DNA from: Mytilus californianus
Taxonomy: Eukaryota; Mollusca; Bivalvia; Mytilida; Mytilidae
DNA length: 64,000 nucleotides
NCBI RefSeq assembly: GCF_021869535.1
Contig: NW_026262712.1
Coordinates: 113,209,640-113,273,639 of the forward strand
Direction: 5' to 3'
The notes under the pieces were generated by a model. The model searched no databases. It saw only the letters and a program-made list of their open reading frames with translations, and was not told where the DNA came from. Both the position numbers and the translations under genes were made by a program. Shown here one piece after another: positions 1-10,269 of the stretch (position 1 is its first letter; every line of letters begins with the position of its first letter).

Positions 1-383
1 ACGCCAACAAAAAATGTGTTATATAGTTGATAGATAATTTGACAAAGACGCCAATAAAACAGTTTTTGTAGGTGATAGTACAGTAAATTGACAAGAACGT
101 CCCGTATATAGTATACACTTTCTCAATAAAGTACAAATTAAGTAAAATATAAAAACAAGGGTAAACAAAATGGAAACAACACTGTAAAAATCTCTTGTGT
201 CCGAATCGCACTTCAGGACCAATATGAACCAGGAATGCTCAAAGTCAAACATCCGACAACGGGATGCATAAATACCGAGTCACGTCAAAAGTCATATGAC
301 CAAAAGAAACATAATAGCACGAAGACAAATAAAGGGAAAACTGTAAATTAAATAAAAAGATACATAACTTCAACACTTAGAAT

Positions 384-552
384 CTATAACTCAAGACCAT
401 CTTGTATTATTTGTGAAGTCGGCACTGAATGTTTATCTCTTAAGTATTGGTAATTTCCAATGAACTATAATTGAGAAAAAGGACGAGACATTCTTTGACG
501 AAACCCTGGCTCATTAATTGTTTGCTCAGACACTGATATCCATCAAACATAG
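384..552 (-). pseudogene. decayed C-terminal fragment of a retroelement reverse-transcriptase ORF (copy 1)
   Basis: The minus strand gives QCLSKQLMSQGFVKE, then after a frame break FIGNYQYLRDKHSV and SQIIQDGLEL before a stop. It parallels the better-preserved copy at 16592-16840 segment by segment. Sequence from about 190 to 384 continues into the element's 3' untranslated part, which also matches the copy near 16.4 kb. At least one frameshift; non-functional. Confidence 0.6.
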
Positions 553-649
553 CAAACGGAACTCTATTGACAAGAGTAGTTTGTGAGAATGACTACATTT
601 TGTAAAAACAATCTAGGTCCTCAAATTCGTACTTTATTTGGCCTTCCAT

Positions 650-755
650 CTTTTTGATTCGAGCGTCCCTAATGAGTCTTTTATAAAAAAACACGCACGT
701 CTTGTGTGTATAAAATTATAAGCCTGACCAGTATCTTTACTGACTTTTTTTATAT
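650..755 (+). repeat. dispersed repeat family F copy
   Basis: Core 'gagcgtccctaatgagtctt' followed by 'cacgcacgtct' and 'agcctgaccagtatcttta'. It matches copies at 19350-19470 (minus), 35030-35110, 35634-35716 and 39058-39140 (plus) and 62605-62780 (minus). A short non-coding repeat of unknown type. Confidence 0.5.
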
Positions 756-3630
756 ATGTTTCATACAATAAACGTTCTTGAACAAAAGAGGGAGAAGCTG
801 CCCAAGGGCAACGCAATAAGTAAGTCAAAGACAAATAGAGAACACCATGACCCACCTCTCCCTCCCCCGGTTCCTAGTTCCTGCTAAATATTCCAGAGGT
901 AGCATCAGTCGGTGTTGCTCATGGTTAGTAAAAATTCGGTAATAATTCTCACAATCGAGGAAAAGAGGATATGAGTGTGGCTACTATAGATGTAACATAC
1001 ATGGTTGTACATGTGTCACATAATTCCAACCAAATCCTGACTGAAAATTATCATTGTGCTTATTGTACCACACCTAGTTAAAAAACTGTTCAATTAAAAT
1101 CAAACAAATAAAAATTAAAAAATATATATATATAATAAGTTTATCACATCCAACACACGAAATCTGTTATCAAAACTCTTAAAAATTAACTTGAGTGTAC
1201 CATACTATCTATTATCCATAAAAACAAGCACAAGCAGACTGAAACGTCAACACAAAAGTCAGAATAACAAAACACAAAATAACAAGATGTAAATACACCT
1301 GATAATAAAAAGTCTCTCTACGTCAGAAATTCATGATGTATATGCTAGTTTTATTTCGTGTGTTGTACAATGTTCTGCTCGATTTATTACTTATACATTT
1401 TGTTTTCGTTGTCTGACAAAGAACATCGTTTTGTCAACTTCTATAGTCAAGTTTTCTACACCTTTCGTTAGCCTTTTATGATAATATTTTTGGTTAACAC
1501 TATATTTTTGGAATATAATTAACTTGATTGGCTCATTTATTTTACTGGTATTGAAATTTAAAAAATGCAGACAAACAAATAGATTGAGCAGAAATTAAAT
1601 AAATATCCCGGTCCGTACTAATATTACACAAAAAGATCATTTTTCAAACGAATAAAGATTTCCATGACATTTAACATAAGTTTGAAATCAATTATAGGTT
1701 ATAACCGTTAGGATAAGCATATCACGACTGATATCTCATAGATATGACAACGAGCCGCAGGCGAGTATCATAGCACAACTTGTCAATCAAGTTATTCCAT
1801 CAAAGGTCAGTGGTAAGCTATAGACGTATATTACTGGAATTATTACGAAGTTTTGAAACCAGTTCTAACACAGTGTCATAAAATAATTGCAATATTCTGT
1901 AAGACATTTTGGACTAAGATTGGCATAAATATTTGCAAACACGTTTTGAATTTAGCTGACGTTTTAAAATCTGACATATCTCATTATTTTTATTCCTTTC
2001 ATATTCTATGCCGAAAAGGCTAATCACTGATGGTTCAAATAATCGCGATTTGGCTTTTTTGCGCCAAATGAGTAACTATCAATCAATCAATTAAATTATT
2101 TTCAAATTTTATCAATATAGAAATTTAAAAAAGTGCAAAATATTGACAAGTTTGCATGGCTTTCTTCGTTTCGATTATTTAGGTGTTAAGTTTTAAACTT
2201 TTTTTACTTAAAATTTAATTTATATCAAACAAACAAAATCTTCTTTGAATCTGACAACGCCTCACTAATGTTTAATGTAATGTCAGCATCGATTGTTACT
2301 TTATAATCACAAGAAAGTTGAATATTCCTATGGTATCTTTCGCCTCTCTCTTTGTTCACAAATCGAAAATAGCTGACCGACTAACATTGGTCATTCAGAT
2401 GACCCACGTATCCACTATAATTCACTTTATACTTTAATTATATATTCACATTCACACTGAATAAACGTTTCATAATCAACCTTCTAATGGTCACGTTCAA
2501 GGTTGTAAATGTCCTTCAGTATGGATACATTGGACATACTTGACACAGGATATTATTAGTTTTCGTTGTCTTTGTGAAATGTCACAGATATATACAAGGA
2601 GTTAGTAGCCATTTTCACAATGCCGAATCCTTTTACCTTCTTTGTAAAAAGTACATTCGAATTTGAATGGTTCAAAACCGTTAAATATGATTTAGTACAT
2701 ACTTTTTTTTCCAATACAGATCTAGAGTACTGTTGTTTTAAAGGGACTTTATAAAGTTCCTGAATTTTTAACATTGATTGTAAGAAGTTTATGCACCTAA
2801 ACATAATCTCTATCGAACACTGATACACTCCCTTAGTATTACTGTTGGCAACTATCGTCCCTTTACTTATTTATCGGGAAAAGTCAGTAACACCTTTCCC
2901 ATTTCACAGAAATCTTACGCGATAATCTTTAAAAACAAACACATAATCTTTGAGGTTCAGTAGTGGTTCTATTCCATATATATACTTTACAGGACAAACA
3001 GCTTTGAGGTTCAGTATTGGTTCTATTCCATACATATACTTTACAGGACAAACAGCATCGTGAACAAATATACAGACCGGCATGATGTTTGTTCTACATG
3101 TTATGTCATAAATATTGAAGTCCTTTTTCTTCCTACGCTATGATAAATTTTACATAGAAAACTTTTTTTCTATTTATATATGCGTTTTTATAGGTGTATT
3201 TCCTCTAACTTCCCTTCATACAAATGAACTTTGGTCGTTTTATAACAATCCTTTTTTTATGTTTTGCCATAACTATCAGTGTCACTATCAAATACAAAAT
3301 CGGGGCTTCAGTCAGGTGCCCGTTGATCCTCCACTAGCAACATCCGTCGTGTTACAACCCGTTAGTGAAAGGTACCTGTTTAACAAGTGTATACCGATAT
3401 TTTGATTAATAATATGCTTTTACTAGCTATAAAGTCAACACTAAGGGTAACGTTGATATACATAGTATCTTTCATTGTTGAAGACCATCCGATATTTGTA
3501 AAAGTTTGGAAGATAAGTGTATATATTTGAAGTTTATCGTGTTTCAAATCGAATCAAATCAAAAGCAAGAAATATTGTCAACAGAAAACAATTCTTAACC
3601 CGACAGGACTGATCTCATTCAAGTATTATA
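756..3630. other. no gene recognised, 0.76-3.6 kb
   Basis: AT-rich non-coding sequence with only short chance frames. It contains a (TA)n tract near 1123-1134, an 'atcaatcaatcaat' tail near 2080 of the type that ends SINE-like repeats here, and the 54-bp duplication described separately. Confidence 0.5.
2949..3056. repeat. 54-bp tandem duplication
   Basis: Two adjacent copies of a 54-bp unit beginning 'tttgaggttcagta' and ending 'aggacaaacagc', with about two substitutions between them. Confidence 0.85.
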
Positions 3631-3638
3631 AAACTATT

Positions 3639-3755
3639 CGGTATGGGTTTTGTTCATTGCTGAAGGTTGTATGTTGGCCTACAGTTGGTAACACCCTCGT
3701 CATTTGGGGTATGGTGGATAGTTTTTTCATTGACAATCATAATACATCTCCTTGT
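3639..3755 (+). repeat. dispersed repeat family A copy
   Basis: Starts 'cggtatgggttttgttcatt' and ends 'gacaatcataatacatctcc'. Similar copies: 10165-10260 (-), 11991-12075 (-), 32118-32235 (+), 37220-37312 (+), 48005-48060 (-), 49005-49155 (-), 49585-49662 (+), 59725-59845 (+). The common core is 'gtggatagttgtctcattgg' then 'caatcataccacatctcctt'. No coding capacity; SINE-like in size and spread (inference). Confidence 0.6.
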
Positions 3756-4143
3756 TTGTTTAATATTGTTAATTGAACTCTCTTTTAATACTTTCGGACT
3801 AATGAGGTAGACATTTCATTCGTACAGACCTTTTTTTCGTGACTGTGATATGACAATAATAGGTACTCTATTATGAGACTAGTCTACATTACGAGATGTT
3901 TTCCCCGTCGCCATTGGGACCAATACTGAAAATTTCCACTCAGGAAATGACATTAGGACATTATGAACACCTTATAAAAGGTTACATATACAATATATAG
4001 GATAGTCTAGTTTTCTCCTAATGATGTGATCATTTAAAATGTCAAGCTGTTTTGAGTAAAACAGTAGGTTCTATCTTATAGACATGATCTGCAGGTTATA
4101 AATCTTCTGTAGATAGAGATCAAAAGAAAACTATGATCAACAA

Positions 4144-4149
4144 TTTATT
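4144..4149 (-). terminator. candidate polyadenylation signal for the exon 7b transcript
   Basis: AATAAA on the minus strand about 510 nt beyond the exon 7b stop. Consistent with a separate 3' end for the canonical isoform, but unproven. Confidence 0.3.
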
Positions 4150-4655
4150 AATTTACTTTTTTTTTATAAAAATATACAAAAATAAATATCAAATATAAAC
4201 AATCTATAAATTATGAGATTTTTACAACAATATAACAATAATAGGTGGATTATCAACTCCTTTGTAGAAAACAATAATCGGCTACATGCGAACGGAGAAC
4301 CTAATTCCCTTTACAGAGATACAACTCTGACAATCTTAACTAGATTATCAACTCATATACACCACGTGACTTTAGTCGGATTTCTGATTCGATAGAACCT
4401 TTACCATGGCCATTGTCGGATTTCAGATTTTATAGAAAATGATTGTCATGGATGATTAAGTCACGGAATGATGAGTGGCCATACACTTGGTTGCTGATCT
4501 ATTTCTATGCCTCTAATACTGATGTTTTGTAAGATTGTCCTGGAGCGGAATCTATCGAGCTCAACTCTCTGAGATCTTTTCCGTATTTCTCGTCATTCAT
4601 CGTCATCTTGCGGAATTAACTCAAGCGGTTAACTAAGACTGGCAACTAAATGTTC

Positions 4656-4746
4656 TCATTCTTTCCAGCCAGTGGAAAATGGTCCAAATTTGTAAACCAG
4701 TCGCCTTCCGTCGACTCGTTCGAGAATGCCTCGTTTGTAATAGTAC
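4656..4746 (-). CDS. ETS factor alternative terminal exon 7b (canonical ETS end)
   Basis: Strong acceptor (T-rich tract, then TGCACTTTCAG) before 4746. One base completes the Arg codon, then 29 residues and TGA at 4658-4656. The protein reads [11 protein letters not shown], then [10 protein letters not shown], then GWKE: the standard end of an ESE-family ETS domain, with the triple-tyrosine helix and the LVYKFG strand. It is too short to stand out as an open reading frame. It uses the same upstream donor (exon 6, phase 2) as exon 7a, so the two must be mutually exclusive 3' ends. Confidence 0.88.
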
Positions 4747-7700
4747 CTGAAAGTGCAAAAAAAGGGACATTCAACAAGAGATTATACAAGCAAACAAATC
4801 TCATTTAATATGATAAAATCATCATGCACAATTCTATAAATAATCTTTCACCAGATCATGCAACACATTGAGATTAGTTATCGATTGATCTTTAAACTTA
4901 CTGTGTTTAATATCAAAAAAATATTTATTATGTAATTATATTTCTTTACACATGTCTATATTTAAAAATTGTAAGTACAAAAATTAAACTGTTGACTACT
5001 TTTACATTTCAAAAATTTCTATATTTCTTTTATTACCAATAAAAAAATAAGGAGATGTGGTAAATATGTATTAAAAAGAAATATGTATTATTAAAATAAG
5101 AAAGACAAAAAAAAAAAAGAATTAGCAGATTGGAAGAAAAATGAAAAAAGAATTAGTGCAAAAAGAGGTTTATCAAGATTATCAAGAAAAATATATGAAA
5201 CGGGTTAAGTTAGCATGTGAGTAGAAGAAAAAAAGAGAAAAATAAAAAGGAAAATAAGAAAAATGTATTGAATACAGGAAAGTAAAAAGAATGTGTAAAT
5301 TATTGTGATTTTTTAGAAGTTAGACATAGAAAAAGACAGACACAACATAAAGCCCATAACCAAGCAAGCTTGTTAGTGCACACAATATATAAATAGTTAT
5401 TAACCTAAAGCATTCTCTACACCTCTTTCCATCCATAAGCTTTTGGACCAAATCTAAAGCATAATTTCTTCGGGAATTTGCCAGATTTTGGCACTTCAGC
5501 GAAGTAGCCAGCTGATCTACAGAACCTGCACATGGAAAAGTCAAACATTAGATATTGTTGTACTATGGAAACCCATTAACCTGATTATCTACTCAACTAT
5601 TCCACTTTCTTTAAAATAAATTAAAGTTCGTAAGTTTCTTAACAGTAAAAGAGTCAATATATTGTCACTATAAGATATAACCATTTTACAAAACATGATA
5701 AGTAAAATATTATTGAACAAATATGCAACGATACATTTGACATTGCTTCCCATGCTACCATTGTCTAAATTTAACATGCTTGACTAGCTTTGTATAAAAC
5801 CTACCTCATTGCTCGGCTCAGCTTTTCGTAAGTCATACCGGGATTGTTCTTTTTACGTCCCCACATCTTGGCAACAGCTTCAGACTGAACGAATCGGAAT
5901 ACTCCAGCTTCTTTATCTTCCCATCTCAACAATGTCGGGTTCAAACTGGGATCTTTTAATAAGTCTCTAACAAATTCCCACAAATGATTGCCCTTTGAAC
6001 CCTGACCAACACGTCGTCCTTTTTTAGGTTTTGTTTCTGTTGGAGACACTGGTTCGTCCATACACACACCTTCGTCACTTGAAACACTAGATTGTGGACG
6101 CGTTCGTTGATATGGGGGTAATAATGGAATGTCTGTGCATGAATGATTTGAAAGTGACAAAAATCGTGATCCGTCATTGCTGATATCGCTTGATCGGTCA
6201 GATTCTGAAAATAAAAATAGGAGTCATTAAGTTTAATTTTGTAAATAATAAAAATATTTGATACTAGTATACTAGCTAAAATGGTACAATTATCAAGTGT
6301 GTTGTCGTTCAAGTATCATTTTCTCATAGTTACATTCCAGCATTAAGAAATCTCCATATTAATCTCAATTCACTTACTAAGAACAAAATAAATGGATACA
6401 ACCAATAAATGTTGACCACTTACCATCTTCACTAATATAATCTAAAACTTGATCTCCGACTTGTAAGAATGCATCAGGGATGTTGGATGGATCATCGTCA
6501 AATGGTATCCACATTCCTCCAATCTGTACTTTTCTCATACCATCCATATCGTCAATTTTTGTTACAAGGTTTAAATTCTCCTCTAACATTTCTATGAAAA
6601 AAATTTATAAATAATAAATAATAATAATATTTATCATTATGATAATAATAATAAACGACTAATTGCTCTTCTTCAAGTAAATTGACCAATAAAAGTTTCA
6701 TTTTCCCCCTTTACCTTTAATTGTTTGAGTTTTTCTCTTTTCCTCTCTCTCTCTCTCTGTTTATCTATTTACTTTATATTTTTAAACTACAGCAATATCA
6801 AATTTATTTAATTTACAGTTATGAAAATGTTTTGAAAACTTACTTTCTGTTCGTGTATCTATGGTTACTGGTTCAATATTTTCTGAGATCTGGTACATTT
6901 TGTAGAACTCTGGAACATTTGTGTTCAAATAGTCTGTTGTATAATCACATGGAGCAGGTTCAATAAAACGTCCTGAAATCATAAAATAATGAGAATTGCA
7001 AATGGTGTACTCAACTTGTAAATAGCAGTTTATTGTATAAAGTTATGCCTAATTTATATGTAAATCTTGACAACTTTTTGTGAACATTCTCGACGTAAAA
7101 TGACACCAAAAATGATTTATCAAACTGTTTTAATTAGTCTGCACTACAGAAATAAACTTTTATCTTTTTTTGTCACCCATTCGTTATTTTTCATGGATTT
7201 TGAACAAAAAAACCATTAACCTGAAAATAGTTACCTTGATTAAGACAGCTACGGAATGTGTCGTACAATGACTTTCCATAATAACTGTCACAGTCAAGAA
7301 AATCGGGGAGAGCCATTCTGCAAAGCTGGGACCCGGTTATGTTCTGAAATTTCTCGCCTCTGATTGGTGATTCGCTTTCTGGAAACAGTTCATCAGCAAC
7401 ATAGTACACCCAGTCTAAAACTTCCCTGCTCTCCCAGTGTTCTGGATGTTTTCGTGTCCAGCTCAGTAATTGTGTATTTTCACTTTGTTCAGTGTATTCT
7501 GAAAAACGAAAACCAACAAAAATGTAAATACCAAGTTATCTTTCAACTTTAACTTTCAACTTCAACTTTGTATTTACAAATAAAAGCATGTCAGCTTGGT
7601 TATTTATTAAGTCATTTAAAAAAATAAATATTTTCTTTCAAGTAATTGATATGAACTATCATCAAAGTGTAATAAGTTATTGTATATATTTACCCATTTT

Positions 7701-8523
7701 GGTGGATAAATCCATGAAAGTTTTAGTTTCGTATTCTGATGATGGGCTACAGCAGCCGTAGATTTTCTCTTGTTTGATAATCATTGGTTCTTGGTCATGG
7801 AAAGACATTTCAGACTCTGACATGTCACTATGGTAACCTTCAGATGGAACCTGCAAACACAAACGCAATAACTGTTCAGTTAAATTCATTTGTAACAAGT
7901 CTTTATAAACAACGAACTAACCACTACACAAATCTAGAAGTGAATGAACAAAATTGCATTTTTAATTCTTATTTGGTTTAATTTTGGGAAAAGTTCACAA
8001 AACTGGATTAGATATTCGGGGAAATGATTTCAAAATTAAATAAGATTAAAATTCTCTTGTACTATAAGATATAATCCTTAACTAATATTTTGATATACCC
8101 ATTATAAATTAGGCATGAAATACCTTTAACCTTTTTTGCCTTTTAAAAAACTTAAGCAAATGAAAAAATTGTTTGTATATTCTCTCATAAGCATCAAATA
8201 ATAGATTATTACTGTCCAGGCATTATGATAGTTACTTATGCTAAAGCATGGTATTATTGATTTATATAATTTTCAAAATTCTTAATTCAATTTCTTCAAT
8301 TTATATTCTTCAAGATATTGATTATTTCATTTTTTCTTCTTTTATCCTTTATGAGTTTTTTAATATTAACTTTACTTACAATTTGTGGAGATGAAGCCAT
8401 ATCTATGAGATCGTCCTGACTTAGGGGAAACTCTGGTGATATTGGTCTGAAATACATAGAATGATAACGATGTAGATTTCCTATGTCAGTGGTATAACGG
8501 GTTGTAGCACTCATGTTGTACAT
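4656..8523 (-). CDS. ESE-type (ELF3/EHF/ELF5-like) ETS transcription factor gene, 6 common exons plus two alternative terminal exons
   Basis: Sequence-specific nuclear transcription factor of the ETS superfamily. Joined on the minus strand: 8523-8380, 7850-7694, 7498-7235, 6972-6844, 6591-6424, 6204-5805, then either 5525-5417 (7a, 456 aa total) or 4746-4656 (7b, 450 aa total). Every intron has GT at the donor and AG at the acceptor, and the phases agree (0,1,1,1,1,2). Domains: acidic/Ser-rich N-terminus (residues 1-100), Pointed/SAM domain (about 112-188; W..KHPEHW...VLDWV, then LCRMALPDF and YGKSLYDTF), linker, basic stretch KPKKGRR (346-352, candidate NLS/AT-hook-like), ETS domain from [12 protein letters not shown] (359) through WG.KKN and [11 protein letters not shown] (to 421) and on into exon 7. 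The PNT plus C-terminal ETS order and the [30 protein letters not shown] block point to the ESE subfamily. Start: ATG at 8523 has A at -3, and a second ATG lies three codons on; the frame stays open for about 80 nt upstream without an ATG, so a further 5' exon is possible. Confidence 0.9.
5029..5034 (-). terminator. candidate polyadenylation signal for the exon 7a transcript
   Basis: AATAAA on the minus strand about 380 nt after the exon 7a stop and before exon 7b; a second AATAAA lies at 4929-4924. Their position would allow transcripts to end before exon 7b. In AT-rich DNA the hexamer alone is weak evidence. Confidence 0.35.
5417..5525 (-). CDS. ETS factor alternative terminal exon 7a (divergent ETS end)
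   Basis: Acceptor CCATGTGCAG before 5525. One base completes the split Arg codon, followed by 35 residues and TAG at 5419-5417. The reading begins [11 protein letters not shown], continues PKSGKFPKK and ends [15 protein letters not shown]. The last part matches the conserved end of ESE ETS domains (L-V-Y-K-F-G...G-W-K/Q-E), in the correct phase and just before a stop, so chance is unlikely. The recognition-helix tyrosines (YYY) are replaced by F-C-R and the loop/wing is about three residues longer than in 7b (20 residues against 17 before the L-x-[YF] of the last strand). Either a functional alternative exon or a diverging duplicate; there is no disablement inside it. Confidence 0.78.
5805..6204 (-). 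CDS. ETS factor exon 6: basic region and first part of the ETS domain
   Basis: Acceptor TTTTCAG before 6204, donor GTAGGT after 5805. It encodes residues 288-420 plus two bases of codon 421. It has Ser-rich sequence, a Pro/Thr patch, KPKKGRR, then the ETS winged helix from [12 protein letters not shown] through [13 protein letters not shown] to [10 protein letters not shown]. The exon ends inside recognition helix 3, immediately after the two helix arginines (SR and MR), so the terminal exon supplies the rest of the DNA-contacting surface. Confidence 0.9.
6424..6591 (-). CDS. ETS factor exon 5 (linker)
   Basis: Acceptor TTTCATAG before 6591, donor GTAAGT after 6424. It encodes residues 232-287, with an acidic central segment ([15 protein letters not shown]). 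Phase 1 at both ends, so exons 4 and 5 could each be skipped without changing frame (inference). Confidence 0.75.
6844..6972 (-). CDS. ETS factor exon 4 (linker)
   Basis: Acceptor TTTCAG before 6972, donor GTAAGT after 6844. It encodes residues 189-231, a Tyr/Pro-containing linker ([20 protein letters not shown]). No domain recognised. Phase 1 at both ends. Confidence 0.75.
7235..7498 (-). CDS. ETS factor exon 3: Pointed (PNT/SAM) domain
   Basis: Acceptor TTTTTCAG before 7498, donor GTAACT after 7235. It encodes residues 101-188. The fold signature is W-T-R-K-H-P-E-H-W then [11 protein letters not shown], then [12 protein letters not shown] and [14 protein letters not shown], the helices expected of a Pointed domain. 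In the family this domain mediates protein contacts. One exon covers essentially the whole domain. Confidence 0.88.
7694..7850 (-). CDS. ETS factor exon 2
   Basis: Acceptor TTTGCAG before 7850, donor GTAAAT after 7694. It gives residues 49-100, rich in Ser, Glu and Asp ([17 protein letters not shown]). It contains IIKQEK, which resembles a psi-K-x-E SUMO-acceptor motif (IKQE, inference). Ends in phase 1. Confidence 0.8.
8380..8523 (-). CDS. ETS factor exon 1 (start codon, N-terminal 48 residues)
   Basis: Starts ATG at 8523 and ends before a consensus donor GTAAGT at 8379. It encodes 48 residues in phase 0, including the hydrophobic/acidic patch [12 protein letters not shown]. There is no known domain; a short acidic stretch like this could be an activation or docking motif (inference). 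Confidence 0.8.
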
Positions 8524-8609
8524 TATATGATTAAAGTCCGTTAGTCTGAGATAGATGTTGTATAGATGGTAACTGATTGCACTGTATGAAGTAAGCTTAT
8601 AAGTCCGAA

Positions 8610-10160
8610 CGTTTTATAAGATTTCGGTCTCTTTACACCTTTTTCTCATTAATTACAAATTACAACTATGAAATCTTACGGCACGCGGCATCATTTTATA
8701 AACCGACAGCCCTCCAATAATCAAAAGACATTAAAGGCCTAAAGCATTTGTAAGATTGTAACCAATATATGACTACAAAGTTTTCGGAGTTCCAGCCCAC
8801 GTTTTCTACGACGATTCTACCCGAAATTCCTGTAGGCCATATATATTTACCTGTCGTAAGTTAAAATTTGATTGATCATTTGACAAGAGCTTTAACACTG
8901 TAAACAGGCCAAATCTTGGAAAACTCTAATCGGTATCATCTTTAAAATTGAAAAATAACCTCTGGTCATTTTATGAATTTTATGTAGATATGATGATCCT
9001 TTATGCAATTATCTGTGCATAAAAACGGATCACTGTTTACTTATCAACAAGATAACATCACGCTTAAAAATGTCAAAATTCAAAAATTTCCTGAAAAAGT
9101 GTAGGATTTGATGTTAAAATGTCAAAGTGCACTTTGGCATTTATCGATTAATAAGACATGGCGAAGATTAGCATCACGAAAATCGATGGCAATATTAGGT
9201 CAAGTTATGTTTCGTCTTCATATTATTTTTTCAATCATTATATCATATCACTTGATACTTTGTTTATATACTCATTAAAAACAAACTATACTCTTCAGTA
9301 CAGACTTATGTAATGTTCCATGTAAAATGACTTCAGCTTGAAAGAGCTAATATTAATGTCACTTTTGTTTTTGTAGCTGCCATTACAAAAAAGGAAAAAG
9401 TAAACAGCGTTTTATTTTATATATTAAATAACTTCAGAAGAATTATCAAAAAATAAATAAATAAGTATATAATTCAGGTTGCATTCATAAACTATTCTAA
9501 AAATTTATAACTAAATAAAGTATAACATAATAATCAATTATCTATCATATGCAAAATATAATAAATTGATGACATACCGATTATTAAAGATGCTTTTGAC
9601 TGCTGATGTTGCAGATGGTTGACAGAATATTTTAAAATTAACACTTTACTATCCTACATTTAATTCATTTGTAATATTTATATGTGTATTTAGTTTACTA
9701 TATACAATCTGAAGCCACGTGATACAGAAATATTGGATTGAAGGGGAAATTCCCGTTTTGAGTACACGGATCTCATTGGTCTGACGTGAACTGCTTTTTA
9801 GGTCATCGATTTAGCTTTTTAACTAGCTGTACAGCATTATTGTCTAGTCTAACCTTGGCTGATAGAGTTACAAATAGCGTTGCTTTAAGTGTCCATTCAT
9901 AAATTACTATTTTGTGAAATCATTCGGATAAAAACTTATTATTTTATTTTCAATAAATATAAATCGTATTCCCTTTAAATAATATTGCTCTGATTTTAGG
10001 TCAGTTAGTAAGGACATTAACAATCAGGTGGAGTGTTTTGTGGTTTTATGACAATGATACAAGCTATGAATTATACATTAAATATACATGTATATGATAC
10101 ATACATATAAATGCAGTACAGTGGATTGTTTTAAAGCTTAAGTCTTTAAACTAAAATACG
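8610..10160. other. upstream flank of the ETS gene; no gene recognised
   Basis: 5' flank of the ETS gene on the minus strand. No clear TATA or initiator can be singled out in this AT-rich sequence. A non-coding first exon here cannot be excluded. Confidence 0.4.
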
Positions 10161-10164
10161 AATA

Positions 10165-10260
10165 AAGGGGTATGTGTTATTGAGACAGCAACCGAGCAGC
10201 ACTATAAACTGAATGACATCTCAAGGTCAACGTATAATCTTCAATAATAACCAACTGCTA
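10165..10260 (-). repeat. dispersed repeat family A copy (degenerate)
   Basis: 'gtatgtgttattgagacagc' followed by 'gtcaacgtataatcttcaa' resembles the reverse of the family A body. Weak similarity. Confidence 0.35.
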
Positions 10261-10269
10261 GAAGATGAC

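Noticed and set aside
5589..5777. Intronic 62-codon frame between exon 6 and exon 7a as a possible missing ETS exon
   Set aside because: Checked for a YYY-type helix continuation; none is present and there is no suitable acceptor. Exons 7a and 7b account for the domain end.
5801..6160. Single-exon reading of the ETS domain (119 codons) as a complete small protein
   Set aside because: It ends in the middle of the recognition helix exactly at a GT donor. The full reading frame extends upstream to the 6204 acceptor and continues in exon 7a or 7b.
5956..6312. Alternative 118-codon minus-strand frame overlapping exon 6
   Set aside because: It is a different phase from the ETS reading and runs through the intron; no domain similarity.
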